Source: Lentisphaerota bacterium
GTDB lineage: Bacteria; Verrucomicrobiota; Kiritimatiellia; CAIQIC01; Lenti-01
Direction of reading: 5' to 3'
Assembly (NCBI GenBank): GCA_012511885.1
Contig: JAAZFE010000068.1
Location: forward strand, 1-32,199
DNA: 32,199 bases
A program made the position numbers and the translations under genes. Numbering within the stretch: position 1 is the stretch's first letter; each line of letters starts with the position of its first letter. Shown here in pieces: positions 7,784 to 16,166 of this stretch. Under the pieces are notes generated by a model. It was not told where the DNA came from and searched no databases. It worked only from the letters and a program-made list of their open reading frames with translations.

Positions 7784-10180
7784 CTACTCGTTCAAATACT
7801 GGAACATAATAATATTCATCTCCTGCGTCAGCGTCTCGGCGGAGCCTTCCGCGCTGGCATCCATCCAGCACAGGGCCACCGCCCGCCGCTCGCCGGTGAT
7901 CATGTCCTCGTCCGGATCCCAGTTCCCGACGCCGGCCGATCGCTCCCCCTCCTTGATGGACTGCGCGATCACCAACACGATAAACAATCGGTCCGACTCA
8001 TCAAACAGCCCCCACGTGTTCCGCAGCAGGGCAATGCGCTCATTGTAATTGAGGCTGCTCACCAGCCCCGGATCATTGAGCACGGTGGCCCAGCCCGCGT
8101 GCCCGTTGCGGCGCTGCAGCGTCATGACCCCTTCGGCCAGTTCCTTGGCCCGCCCCGCGCCAATATGGTTGGTGCTGCCAGACATGTTGGGCACCTCCCG
8201 ATGGTCCAGCCCGAAAAACGCCGCCGACAGCACATTCGTGTGCCGGGTGTAGGGGTTGATCGTGCCATTGGTGAAATAGGCGCCATTCCCCTTGTTCTTG
8301 TCCACCAGAACGTCATACATGCCTTGGTTGCAGATCAGCCGGTCCATGAACAGCGTGCCCGCCTCCGAAAAGATGTTCAGCGTCTTCCAGGGCTCCCCCG
8401 TCGGGATATAGCCGAACTCCGCCGGAGTCTCCATCATCCCGTTGCGGCAATAAAAATATTTGCCGGGCGTCACTCCCGGAATCGCCGCCAGGGCGTCTTT
8501 GGTCGCCTCGTTCACCTTGTTGAAGCTGTGCGGGTCCTCGATGCTCCACTGATGCCGGTCATGGTTCAGCCGCGGATCACTCACCGCCATCGAGGTCCAC
8601 GGCGTAAAGGAACCCTTCGGCACAATCCCTTCCAACACAAACCCGAAACCGTCTTCGGGGGTCGTGTCCACCGGGCGGTTGTCATGATGCAGCACCAACG
8701 ACGCGTTGAGCCGCACCAAACGGACATGCAGACTCAGATCCCGCGGCAGCGGTCCGCCGCCCGTGGCCAGCAGGGGCACCTCGAACACCATGGCCCCGTC
8801 CTCGCCCGCGTCCACCACATACGGATCCCCCACAATCGGCGTCACCGGCAGCTCGTCGGGCAGAATCGGCCCGGTCGAGCGCACCCCGTGGCTCGCCGCG
8901 CCCGAACTCGGCCCCAGAGCCACGCGCACCCAGATGTCCTCCGTTCCGCTGGCCGAACCCCCGCAACCGATCGAGGGCACCTTGACCGCCAAAGACCCGA
9001 GCTTGCCCGGGGAGTTGTCCGTCGAGGGGAACGGATACCAGAACTCGGGCTTGAGCTCCAAAATCAACGAGTAATTCGAGGCGTCCATCCCCGTTTCCCC
9101 ATCCACATAGTCTTCCGCCTTCAGGCTCACCCGCACGCCGATTTCGTTGAACATCGGCACATTCTTCACCGACGGATAATCCGTCCCCACCGGCACCATC
9201 GTCGGGTTCTCATAGTCCCGCAATGCCTTGTAGATCGCCCGGTTGGTCCCCCCCATCAAAAAGATGGAATTGGTGCAGAACAGGTCGTTGGTATAGAAGT
9301 TCGCCTGACACAGCAGTTTTTTCATGGCGCCGGCCCCCTGATGGGTCACCGCATAGCTGTAGCACGACAGCCCCTTGGGCTCGATGCCCCCGACCTCATT
9401 CTCCGCGATCCCCACCCCCTGCCACCGGGTTTTGTCACTGCTGCCCGTCACCACCACCCCGTCGGTCAGGTTCCGCAGCGCGGCCGGCGAGTCAAAGCCC
9501 CGCCAGTTCTTGCGGTGTCCGGCCAGCTTGGCCTGCCGGACAAAGCTCACTTGCGGCTCGGCCAGCATGCCGTCAAACATCATGCGGCGCACGTTGGAGC
9601 GCCCCGTGGCCCAGCCGCCGTGCCACAGGTTCGTGTTGGGGTCGTCGCTGAAGACCGCCCCCAGCAGGTTGGCGTCCACCATCCCGCTCATGTCGAAGCA
9701 CACATAGGCATAACGCCCCAGAATCCGGCTGCGCGCGCCGGGCTGCTGACGCACCCAGATCCACTCGGCGTTGGCCACGTCGTCATCAACGGAACCGTTG
9801 AGCGCCGCGTCGAGCTGTTCATCGGTCAGCCAGTCCTCCACTTTCCCGTTCAGCAGGCGGGCATCGCCAATCTCCATCCCCGAATAGTGATGGCTCATGC
9901 TGGCCCGCCCATCCCCCGACAGAAACACATCATGCACCGGATCATTCTGCGGCACGTCCTTGAGGGCGTTCAGATAGTCCTGCATGGCCGCCGCCACCGC
10001 CGTCTGGGCCAGTTGCCGCGTGCGCATGCCCTCCAGCGACGCCCCCGCCACCATCCGCTCCACCCGCGCCTGGGTCAAAAAGGCCAGCGCCATCATGATC
10101 ATGAGGCTCAAAAATCCCAGCACCACGATCAAGGCCACGCCTTGCCGCCGATCTTGTTTGCTCGAAAAGTTCAACTTCAT
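7784..10180 (-). CDS. GspK-like minor pseudopilin, unusually large (798 aa)
   Basis: The N-terminus is a short basic leader ending RRQG, followed by VALIVVLGFLSLMIMMALAFL. This is a prepilin-peptidase-type signal and hydrophobic helix, but it lacks the Glu at position +5 that other pseudopilins carry. Absence of Glu+5 and a large periplasmic body are hallmarks of GspK, which caps the type II secretion pseudopilus. Its place as last gene after G, H, I and J-like genes agrees. Typical GspK is about 300-350 aa, so this one is more than twice as long. The segment RYAYVCFDMSGMVDANLLG (about 155-175) resembles the 'Y.V.D.SG.INLN' region seen in GspK-like proteins. It starts 24 bp after the upstream gene's stop. 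Confidence 0.8.
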   Translation of the reverse strand: MKLNFSSKQDRRQGVALIVVLGFLSLMIMMALAFLTQARVERMVAGASLEGMRTRQLAQTAVAAAMQDYLNALKDVPQNDPVHDVFLSGDGRASMSHHYSGMEIGDARLLNGKVEDWLTDEQLDAALNGSVDDDVANAEWIWVRQQPGARSRILGRYAYVCFDMSGMVDANLLGAVFSDDPNTNLWHGGWATGRSNVRRMMFDGMLAEPQVSFVRQAKLAGHRKNWRGFDSPAALRNLTDGVVVTGSSDKTRWQGVGIAENEVGGIEPKGLSCYSYAVTHQGAGAMKKLLCQANFYTNDLFCTNSIFLMGGTNRAIYKALRDYENPTMVPVGTDYPSVKNVPMFNEIGVRVSLKAEDYVDGETGMDASNYSLILELKPEFWYPFPSTDNSPGKLGSLAVKVPSIGCGGSASGTEDIWVRVALGPSSGAASHGVRSTGPILPDELPVTPIVGDPYVVDAGEDGAMVFEVPLLATGGGPLPRDLSLHVRLVRLNASLVLHHDNRPVDTTPEDGFGFVLEGIVPKGSFTPWTSMAVSDPRLNHDRHQWSIEDPHSFNKVNEATKDALAAIPGVTPGKYFYCRNGMMETPAEFGYIPTGEPWKTLNIFSEAGTLFMDRLICNQGMYDVLVDKNKGNGAYFTNGTINPYTRHTNVLSAAFFGLDHREVPNMSGSTNHIGAGRAKELAEGVMTLQRRNGHAGWATVLNDPGLVSSLNYNERIALLRNTWGLFDESDRLFIVLVIAQSIKEGERSAGVGNWDPDEDMITGERRAVALCWMDASAEGSAETLTQEMNIIMFQYLNE

Positions 10181-10204
10181 CCGCCTGGTTTTTTCTGGTG
10201 ATTG

Positions 10205-11053
10205 CTAATGATATCGCTGCACGGGATTGTAGCCGGCGCGCTTGCGCAACCGGTATTGCGTCGGCCCCATCATCGGCATGGCCCGCCCGATCAGGGTGTA
10301 GGCCTCCCGGTTCAAAATCTCCCAGCCGCGCTTGTCGCCCGCCGCCAGCAGCATGCCCCCCTCGACCGCCGCCTCCGGGCTGGTCAGCACCAGCATCACG
10401 TCCACCGCCACCGGCGGCGCATTGCTCAACGCCCCCTTGTGACTGGCATAGTTGTCGCCGTCCGTCACCAGATCCCCGCCCGTCTTCCAGTCCTGGCAAT
10501 AAATGTCAAACATCACCACGTTTTCCGCCACCACGTCCGTTTCATAGGTCCCCGAAGACATGCCGTCATATTTGGTCCACCACTCCTGGTCGCCCGGCCG
10601 CAACGCGTAAAACCCATTGTTCGCCCCCACCGCCATGATGTTGCGCGCCTTGATCAGGTCAAAGCGCACATAGCGCGCCCCCAGCGAGTTGGTCACCGTC
10701 TGCTTGCGGACGTAATACTTGAAATACTCATAGGGCATTTCATCGTCCTGGTCCCCGTTCGTGCCCATGAAATAGAACCGGTCGAACATGCCCTCGTCTT
10801 TGTCCGCCATCTTGCAGCAGGCAATCCGCTCGTTCACCATCATGCAGTCGAGATCCTGCAGGATCGAGTCCATCGCCGTTTCGCCCACGCTGTTGCGGAT
10901 CAGCGCCGTGGTGCCCCGCTTGGTGATGTTCCCCGCCGTCACAAACATCCGGGTCAGCGCCATCACCAGAATCACCAGCACGGTCATCGCCGCCATCACT
11001 TCGATCAGCGTAAAGCCCCGCCGCCCCGGCCCGCTCCTGGTGTTCTGCTTCAT
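10205..11053 (-). CDS. GspJ-like minor pseudopilin (282 aa)
   Basis: The ATG at 11053 (MKQNTRSGPGRRG) gives a normal short leader and the prepilin motif RRG|FTLIEVMAAMTVLVILVMAL with Glu at +5. A longer in-frame extension to 11089 is possible but would lengthen the leader. The body of about 260 residues and its position between I-like and K-like genes fit GspJ, a pseudopilus tip component. It contains LTSPEAAVEGG and a C-terminal 'PMMGPTQYRLRKRAGYNPVQRYH'-type basic tail. The assignment to J rather than another minor pseudopilin rests on gene order and size. Confidence 0.75.
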   Translation of the reverse strand: MKQNTRSGPGRRGFTLIEVMAAMTVLVILVMALTRMFVTAGNITKRGTTALIRNSVGETAMDSILQDLDCMMVNERIACCKMADKDEGMFDRFYFMGTNGDQDDEMPYEYFKYYVRKQTVTNSLGARYVRFDLIKARNIMAVGANNGFYALRPGDQEWWTKYDGMSSGTYETDVVAENVVMFDIYCQDWKTGGDLVTDGDNYASHKGALSNAPPVAVDVMLVLTSPEAAVEGGMLLAAGDKRGWEILNREAYTLIGRAMPMMGPTQYRLRKRAGYNPVQRYH

Positions 11054-11097
11054 CGTCTTCTTTCGCTCCAATCCTGCGCTTATCTGCATGCCGTGCC

Positions 11098-11661
11098 CTA
11101 TATGTCCGGATACGGGATGATCTCCCGGTAAAAAATCCGGGGCGGAAACTTCGCTTCATCAATGTTGCTCCACTCCCCGGGCCACACCCGCAACACCGCG
11201 AAATAGGTGTCGCGGTTGTTGCCGTTCTTCTTCTTTTCCCACCGCAAACGGTAGGTGAAAATGGATGAGGCGTACTTGGCCTTGCTGCTCAGGTCCCAGT
11301 CGCCCGTCCCCAGGTCCATGTTGCGCGCGACCCAATAAAACTTGCTCAGCTTCTCGCCCGAGTCCAGCAGAACCCCGTCCCCCGCGGTCTCCGCCAAAAC
11401 CCGCGACGCGTACCTGTCCGCGTCCGTCGCGTTCGGATTGTCCGCGCTCATCCCCCGGGCCGCCACCGTCACCGCCAGCGTCGAAAACACATAATCCGCG
11501 AACAGGCTCACCTGCGTGTCGTCCACCGCATCGCGGGCCGCCTTCATCCCATCCGGAAACAGCGCAAAAGTCGCCGTCAAACCAATCGCCACCACCAGCA
11601 GGGCGAGCGTCACCTCAACCAGCGAATAGCCCGCCCGGGAAGCTCGACCCAAGTTCTTCAT
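11098..11661 (-). CDS. GspI-like minor pseudopilin (187 aa)
   Basis: The leader MKNLGRASRAG is followed by YSLVEVTLALLVVAIGLTATFAL, with cleavage expected after Gly and Glu at +5. This sequence style (SLVEVTLAL) is typical of GspI/PilV-type minor pseudopilins. The body is short. The gene starts 20 bp after the stop of the H-like gene and precedes the J-like gene, matching the canonical G-H-I-J-K order. GspI normally nucleates the tip complex with J and K. Confidence 0.75.
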   Translation of the reverse strand: MKNLGRASRAGYSLVEVTLALLVVAIGLTATFALFPDGMKAARDAVDDTQVSLFADYVFSTLAVTVAARGMSADNPNATDADRYASRVLAETAGDGVLLDSGEKLSKFYWVARNMDLGTGDWDLSSKAKYASSIFTYRLRWEKKKNGNNRDTYFAVLRVWPGEWSNIDEAKFPPRIFYREIIPYPDI

Positions 11662-11681
11662 AACATCGCCCTCATTCCGTC

Positions 11682-12443
11682 CTAGTCTGCCGTATCATCC
11701 ATGATTTTGACCATCCCCGTCTTGTTCTGGAACTGAATCATCGTGTTGGTCCCGGGAATGGCGATCGGATCAGCCAGCGCGTTCCCCACCACCTCGTAAT
11801 ACTTGTCGGAGCTGATGTACAGCCGCGGGCCGGATATGTCGCCCCAGTGGCGGCTGCCGGTGTGGATCATCGTAAAACACCGCCCGTTGGGCTTGAACAT
11901 GATCGCGCTCATGACCATGTCGCGCTTCTTCGGGTTGGCCGGATCCAGCGGAAACTTGAACTCGCCCGCCGAGCCCGGCGTATAATAGTCCCCGCGTCCA
12001 AACAGATAATTCCCCTTCAAATCCTCGTTGTCATCAAAATACAGCCCCTCCGGCAGATATTTCCAGTCCGACACGAACTCCAGGTCCATCTCGTTCACCG
12101 TAGGCCCTTCGGCCTTCTCCCGGTGCATGTTGAACGTGTCCAGATCGTTGGTCGCCGCCACCACCGCATAGCTGCGCAGGCACTTGTCAACCGAGTTGAG
12201 CGCCTTCGGGTTCGCGCTGTAGGGCGTGCTGTCCCGGTTGGGAAAAATCACCATGGTCCACTGCCGGTTGGCAATGGCGTGCTGGCGGGCCAGACGGAAC
12301 GCATTCACCATCTGCTGCGCCGCCCGCTCGGTGTTCTTCCGGTCCATCCCCTCGAAAATCGGCATGGCCACCGCGAACAAAATCCCGATGATGGCAATCA
12401 CCACCAGCAGTTCGATCAACGTAAATCCGTCACGCCTCTTCAT
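11682..12443 (-). CDS. GspH-like minor pseudopilin (253 aa)
   Basis: The start at 12443 (MKRRDG|FTLIELLVVIAIIGILFAVAMPIF) gives a six-residue leader with Glu at +5; an upstream GTG at 12464 would add seven residues. After the helix comes AAQQMVNAFRLARQHAIANRQ, the pattern of GspH/FimT-type proteins, which have an amphipathic helix followed by a beta-rich body. At about 250 aa it is longer than many GspH proteins. It is separated by 140 bp from the preceding G-like gene; that gap contains a fragment of a repeat element (12541-12583). Confidence 0.78.
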   Translation of the reverse strand: MKRRDGFTLIELLVVIAIIGILFAVAMPIFEGMDRKNTERAAQQMVNAFRLARQHAIANRQWTMVIFPNRDSTPYSANPKALNSVDKCLRSYAVVAATNDLDTFNMHREKAEGPTVNEMDLEFVSDWKYLPEGLYFDDNEDLKGNYLFGRGDYYTPGSAGEFKFPLDPANPKKRDMVMSAIMFKPNGRCFTMIHTGSRHWGDISGPRLYISSDKYYEVVGNALADPIAIPGTNTMIQFQNKTGMVKIMDDTAD

Positions 12444-12540
12444 GAGCTGCCTGCCTCTCATCACACTCTGCCACCCGACCTCAATCTACTATCTTCCCGT
12501 CCCGGCCTCAAGCAAAACACAGCCGCCGCCCACCGCCTGC

Positions 12541-12583
12541 CCTGGATAATTCACGCGACAAGTCCGGCCGGGATGCAAGCAGG
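12541..12583 (+). repeat. Solo end of the CTGGATAATTCA element
   Basis: About 40 bp match the left ends of the elements at 16190-16411 and 18941-19163: CCTGGATAATTCACGCGACA followed by AGTCCGGCCGGGATGCAAG. It abuts the stop codon (12584-12586) of the G-like pseudopilin gene, the same placement relative to a stop as the two full copies. No right end is present in the short gap, so it is a fragment or remnant. Confidence 0.75.
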
Positions 12584-13114
12584 CTACTCCCAGCTCGCCA
12601 CATTGTCCTTCCACGTGTCAAAATCGCCGTCCGGCCCGGCCGACCAGCAATGCGCCCGCCCGGTCAGCCGCCCGCCCTTGTCGGAGTCGGGATGCGCCAC
12701 GTCGCCCCCCCCGCTGCGGTCGAGCGCATAGCGAAACGGTTTGCCCCAGGGATCCACAAACGCCCCGGCATAACTCCCCTCCTTCGCCAGCGCCCCCCCG
12801 CCCGCCTCGAAAAACGTGATGAGATGGAAATTGTCCTTGGTCCGGGCCGCCCCCGGCGGCGGCGCCATCAGGTCCACCCACCGCTTCGTCGTCGCGTCCT
12901 CCGACAAATCCGGCCAGCGGCCGTACTCCATCCAGTATTTCATCATCACCGACACCACAATGCCGGCGTCCGACCGCGCCTGCGCCTTCTTCATCTGATT
13001 CATGATCAGACCCGCCGCCGGCACCATCATCGCCATCAAAATGCCCAAGATCGCGATCACCACCAGCAGCTCCACCAGCGTGAAGCCGCTCCGCTCAAGC
13101 CCCTGTCTCTTCAT
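12584..13114 (-). CDS. GspG-like pseudopilin, third copy (176 aa)
   Basis: The ATG at 13114 was chosen because AGGGAG lies 8 nt upstream; another ATG two codons earlier (13120) sits too close to it. MKRQGLERSG|FTLVELLVVIAILGILMAMMVPAAGLI is a class III prepilin signal with Glu at +5. The C-terminal half has FVDPWGKPFRYALD, a motif shared with the two G-like genes upstream and typical of PVC major-pseudopilin-like proteins. It ends AGPDGDFDTWKDN, acidic residues that could be the calcium site known in GspG. One of three tandem G-like genes. Confidence 0.82.
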   Translation of the reverse strand: MKRQGLERSGFTLVELLVVIAILGILMAMMVPAAGLIMNQMKKAQARSDAGIVVSVMMKYWMEYGRWPDLSEDATTKRWVDLMAPPPGAARTKDNFHLITFFEAGGGALAKEGSYAGAFVDPWGKPFRYALDRSGGGDVAHPDSDKGGRLTGRAHCWSAGPDGDFDTWKDNVASWE

Positions 13115-13146
13115 GGTCATTGCTCCCTGTTGCTCTTTGCTCCGCC

Positions 13147-13686
13147 CTACCACGTCCTCAACTGCCGATCCTGCTCGTTCTTCTTTTCGCTGGGATCCCC
13201 CGGCGAATACACCAGCACCCGCTCGCGCACCTGTTCCCCCCCGCCCTGCTCCTGCACCGCCCCGTCCAGATTCCGATCCATCCCCACCCGGTACCACTGC
13301 TTCCAGGGATCCACAAAAACATAGCTGTCCGGCGATTTCCGCGATTTCTCCGGAATCTGCAAATAGGTCTTGTTCATGAAGTTCTCGCCCGTCAGCCAGC
13401 GCATCACCTGTTCCTGGTCCCCCTCCGACCCCGTCCAGACGTCGCTCCCCACCTTCCCGTGCGTCCCCTTGGGCGTGCCCCACGGCATGTACTGGTGATC
13501 CCCGTAAAACTGCAGAATCGCCACCTTGATCGTGTTCATTTCCACCAGCGCCCGCCGCTTGAAGGCCGCCCGCTGCGCGGAACGCAGCGAGGGCACCACA
13601 ATCGCTGCCAGCATCCCGATGATGGCAATCACCACCAGCATTTCAATCAGTGTAAAGCCGCTCCGGCCAAGCACCCGTCTTTTCAT
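13147..13686 (-). CDS. GspG-like pseudopilin, second copy (179 aa)
   Basis: The ATG at 13686 has GGGAGA about 8 nt upstream; the alternative ATG at 13692 is too close. MKRRVLGRSG|FTLIEMLVVIAIIGMLAAIVVPSL is a prepilin signal with Glu at +5. The body includes EMNTIKVAILQFYGDHQYMPWG and FVDPWKQWYRVGMDRN, a diverged form of the DPWG motif. The product ends in a very polar tail (EKKNEQDRQLRTW); the final Leu-x-Thr-Trp matches the end of the first G-like protein (RLKTW). It starts 53 bp after that gene's stop. Likely a pilus-fibre subunit of a type II secretion-like machine. Confidence 0.82.
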   Translation of the reverse strand: MKRRVLGRSGFTLIEMLVVIAIIGMLAAIVVPSLRSAQRAAFKRRALVEMNTIKVAILQFYGDHQYMPWGTPKGTHGKVGSDVWTGSEGDQEQVMRWLTGENFMNKTYLQIPEKSRKSPDSYVFVDPWKQWYRVGMDRNLDGAVQEQGGGEQVRERVLVYSPGDPSEKKNEQDRQLRTW

Positions 13687-13739
13687 GGTCATTTCTCCCA
13701 ATTCATCCCCGCGCTTCCATGGCCCCGCAACCATCACCG

Positions 13740-14294
13740 TTACCAGGTTTTCAATCGCGGCGACACCACATTCGTTTCCGGCCCGCCTGAAAACACCGCC
13801 ACCTTTGCGCGAATCGTGTCAAAGCCCGTATCCTGGATCCGGTCGTCAAAATCCATGTCCATCAGAATGCGGTACGGCGTGCCCCACGGATCGCAATAGG
13901 GCTGGCCGGCATCCAGCCGGTTGTACATCTCATTGAGTGTTTTCACGTTGAACGACCGCGGATGCAGATCCAGAAACACCATATCCTTGGCATTGCGGCT
14001 CGTGTCCCGCCCGATCAGCGCGTTGACCACCGCCGCCTGGTCCGCCCCCGAATACATCACATCCTTGCCGCCCATCCCCCCCGGCGGCACCGGCATCCGC
14101 CCATACTCCTGAAAATACCCCTTCAGCGCCCCTTCCAGCGCCGTAATCTCCGTCATCGCCCGCGCGTAGTTGGCCTTCTTCACCGCCCCCATGATCGTCG
14201 GCACCAGAATCGCCGCCAGCAGCCCGATAATGGCCACCACAATCAGCATTTCAATCAGTGTGAATCCCCCGGCCGCCTGCTTTCTTGCTCTCAT
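13740..14294 (-). CDS. GspG-like pseudopilin, first copy (184 aa)
   Basis: First gene of the seven-gene pseudopilin run. The leader MRARKQAAGG is followed by FTLIEMLIVVAIIGLLAAILVPTIMGAVKKA, with Glu at +5. The remainder has ITALEGALKGYFQEYGRMP and CDPWGTPYRILMDMDFDDR, the DPWG-PY/FR motif of this protein style. A GGAG lies about 6 nt upstream of the ATG. The upstream 580 bp is repeats without a gene, so the operon promoter is expected in the 50-100 bp just right of 14294; I could not identify it. Confidence 0.83.
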   Translation of the reverse strand: MRARKQAAGGFTLIEMLIVVAIIGLLAAILVPTIMGAVKKANYARAMTEITALEGALKGYFQEYGRMPVPPGGMGGKDVMYSGADQAAVVNALIGRDTSRNAKDMVFLDLHPRSFNVKTLNEMYNRLDAGQPYCDPWGTPYRILMDMDFDDRIQDTGFDTIRAKVAVFSGGPETNVVSPRLKTW

Positions 14295-14417
14295 CGCGCT
14301 CCGTCCCTTTTCATAAAACTCTACCTTCCTCTATCCTACCCGCCTCCCCCCCCGCAAGTCGAACATTTTTTCCCCCGCGGCAGCGCGCCGTGGATGCGGC
14401 GCTTATGCGCCGCAAAA

Positions 14418-14604
14418 GGTAGGGACGCATCGCCGAGGCGTCCGCGCTGTGTCCCGCCTACGCGGGACACAGCGTAGGAAAATAGCCTGCTGAAACACCG
14501 TGAAAAACTGGACACGCCAAGCCTTGTCTGCACCATTTTTAACCCATTCTTTTTTTCGTCATGGCTATGCCATGCCGCGGACGCCTCGGCGATGCGTCCC
14601 TACC
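14418..14604. repeat. Inverted-repeat element with perfect 29-bp ends (MITE-like)
   Basis: The ends 14418-14446 and 14576-14604 are perfect inverted repeats of 29 bp, beginning GGTAGGGACGCATCGCCGAG. Inside are the hairpin GCTGTGTCCCGC-CTAC-GCGGGACACAGC (about 14446-14473), a conserved core (AGCCTGCTGAAAC... to AAGCCTTG) also found at 21850-21890, and the hairpin CATGGC-TAT-GCCATG (14561-14575). No coding frame of note. Non-autonomous element by appearance; mobility is inferred. Confidence 0.8.
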
Positions 14605-14869
14605 CAAAACCCCGCTTTCCCCCACCTCTTCTTGCTCCTTTGCTCTCTGCTCCCTGCTCGCCGCGCAGCGGCGCCCCCCCCCCGTGCTTGCGTTCCTTTT
14701 GCGCCTCTTGCGTCGTTTGCGTTAAAAACCGCTCCCTGCTCTTTGCCCTTTGCTCTCTGCTTCATGCTCGCCGCGCAGCGGCGCTGCCCCAATCGCCCAT
14801 TCCCGCATTCACGCAATCACGCCATTCCCATTGTCCGCTGTGCGTCCCGCGCCTGCGGGATGGCCGTGC

Positions 14870-15047
14870 GGCAAAGACTGTTGAAAAACGAGAGGTTTTC
14901 CCGGCAAAATAAGGCGCGAATTTTGTGATGATGGTGCGTCGCGGGCGATCCCTCGCAGTACTATAGTACGCGAGGGTCGTCCTCGACGCGCCAGCGCGGA
15001 AAAGGCGCACCTTGGTTTTGCCGCCTCGTTTTCCAACAGCCTTTGCC
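14870..15047. repeat. 178-bp imperfect inverted-repeat element
   Basis: The ends pair over 23 bp with two mismatches: 14870-14892 (GGCAAAGACTGTTGAAAAAC...) and 15025-15047. The centre is a strong palindrome, CCTCGC-A-GTACTATAGTAC-GCGAGG (14951-14975), whose 12-bp core is perfect. It lies 56 bp downstream of the tonB stop, in the gap before the pseudopilin operon. It may be a MITE-like element; as RNA it would fold into one long hairpin and could act as a transcript end. Confidence 0.75.
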
Positions 15048-15103
15048 GCCATCTCCCCGCCCCCCCCAGCCGCCCACCAACCACCCCGCCCCCCCGCCGC
15101 CAG

Positions 15104-15802
15104 CTACCTCCCCTCCAACCGATACACAATCGGCACCTCCACCACAAACCCCTCACGCAACTCGCCACTCCCCAGCGGCCTCACCGCCGCCCTCCTCATA
15201 ATCCCCCGCGCCCCCACCGCCAGCATCGGCGACCCCTCCACCTCGACCACCGTCACCTCGCCGATCCACCCGTCCGCCCGAATCTCGACCCGCAGACGCA
15301 CCGTGCCGCTCTTCTGGGCGTAGCGCGCCTGCCCCGGATAATACTTGCTCTGCTCAATCCGGCGGCGCAGCTCCCCCAGCCACTCGTCGCGCAACGCCTG
15401 CGCCTCCCCCGCGTCCCCCTCCTGCTCGAGCAACACCTGCTCCGCCTCGATCTCCTCAACCGGTTCCGGTTCGGGCTCAGGTTCCGGCTCCGGCTCCTCC
15501 TCCTCAATCTCCTCCTCTTCCGGCTCCGGTTCTTCTTCTTCCTCCGGCTCCGGCTCGGGCTCCGGCTCGGGCTCGGGTTCGGGTTCCGGCTCGGGCGGGG
15601 GCACCTCCGGCACGGGCGCAATGGAAATATGCAGCACCGTCTCGGGAATCTCGGGCACATGCCCCTCCAGCGGTCCCGGTTCGAGCCGCGCCACCGCCAG
15701 CAGCCAGACGGCCAGCGCCACCGCCAGCGCACCGGCCAGTCGTCCCAGCCAGTGGCCGGTATCCAGCGCGTGCCTAGTCACCGGTTGCCGTAATGAGCAC
15801 AT
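15104..15802 (-). CDS. tonB: TonB-like energy transducer (232 aa)
   Basis: A short cytoplasmic N-terminus, one membrane helix (about 22-40, GALAVALAVWLLAVARL), then a Pro/Glu-rich spacer (about 65-125, mostly PEPEPE and EEEE) that would span the periplasm, then a TonB C-terminal domain (about 145-232; YYPGQARYAQKSGTVRLRVE...GWIGEVTVVE...AVRPL). The spacer is Glu-rich where classical TonB has Lys, so it is strongly acidic. The start at 15802 has GGAGG 9 nt upstream and overlaps the exbD end by 29 bp; a GTG at 15781 would reduce the overlap to 8 bp. Last gene of the uptake operon; it should transmit proton-motive energy from ExbB/ExbD to the receptor at 19161-21146. Confidence 0.9.
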   Translation of the reverse strand: MCSLRQPVTRHALDTGHWLGRLAGALAVALAVWLLAVARLEPGPLEGHVPEIPETVLHISIAPVPEVPPPEPEPEPEPEPEPEPEPEEEEEPEPEEEEIEEEEPEPEPEPEPEPVEEIEAEQVLLEQEGDAGEAQALRDEWLGELRRRIEQSKYYPGQARYAQKSGTVRLRVEIRADGWIGEVTVVEVEGSPMLAVGARGIMRRAAVRPLGSGELREGFVVEVPIVYRLEGR

Positions 15803-16166
15803 CCTGCCGGCCCTCCGCGCGCAGCCGGTCCATCACCGCGACAAATCCCTCGAAGGCGGCGGCCCGATCCACCCTCAACTCCACCGGACCCTCGCCATGC
15901 GACTCGATCAGCCCGGACACCTCCTCCACGCTGATCACCTTCTGGTGATGATACAGAAGCCCCGCGGCATCAATCACCAGCACCAGGCGCTGGGTGTCAT
16001 CCGTCACCGCCTCGGCGGTATCCGCGGGGGGCAACGCCACCTGCATCACCGGCAAACTGAACGTCGAAGCCAAAATGAAAAACAGCAACAGCATGAACAC
16101 CACGTCAATCAGCGGCGTCAGGTCCACCTCCGTGCCGAAATCGTCCTCGAGAAAACCCGGTTTCAT
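15774..16166 (-). CDS. exbD: ExbD-like proton-channel subunit (130 aa)
   Basis: ExbD/TolR architecture: a short N-terminus, a single helix LTPLIDVVFMLLLFFILASTF (about 16-36) carrying the membrane Asp (Asp21) that in this family is required for proton coupling, and a periplasmic domain with LVLVIDAAGLLYHHQKVI...VELRVDRAAAFEGFVAVMD. Length is normal for the family. GGAGG lies 6 nt upstream of the ATG. An inverted repeat (16149-16160 with 16179-16189) brackets both this SD sequence and the start codon. The gene is separated from exbB by the 222-bp element at 16190-16411. Confidence 0.92.
   Translation of the reverse strand: MKPGFLEDDFGTEVDLTPLIDVVFMLLLFFILASTFSLPVMQVALPPADTAEAVTDDTQRLVLVIDAAGLLYHHQKVISVEEVSGLIESHGEGPVELRVDRAAAFEGFVAVMDRLRAEGRQDVLITATGD

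Larger units (their letters stand above)
14295..15103. repeat. Non-coding gap (809 bp) of elements and composite repeats
   Basis: No gene is supported. It holds the promoter-proximal region of the pseudopilin operon (14295-14345), the perfect inverted-repeat element at 14418-14604, a composite block matching 7334-7460 (CCCAAAACCCCGC..., TGCTCC heptamers, hairpins at 14659-14673 and 14769-14783, a run of 10 C, the 18-bp word at 14710-14727), an 8-bp-period stretch (14790-14835, CGCATTCA-type units) and the large hairpin element 14870-15047. Confidence 0.75.

Noticed and set aside
7682-10201. 839-codon plus-strand frame opposite the GspK-like gene
   Set aside because: Arg/His/Pro-rich translation without recognisable domains; the minus strand carries a clear pseudopilin.
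15104-15802. Glu/Pro-rich stretch as possible sequence artefact or non-TonB repeat protein
   Set aside because: A membrane helix before it and a TonB C-terminal domain after it, in an operon with ExbB and ExbD, make TonB the better reading.
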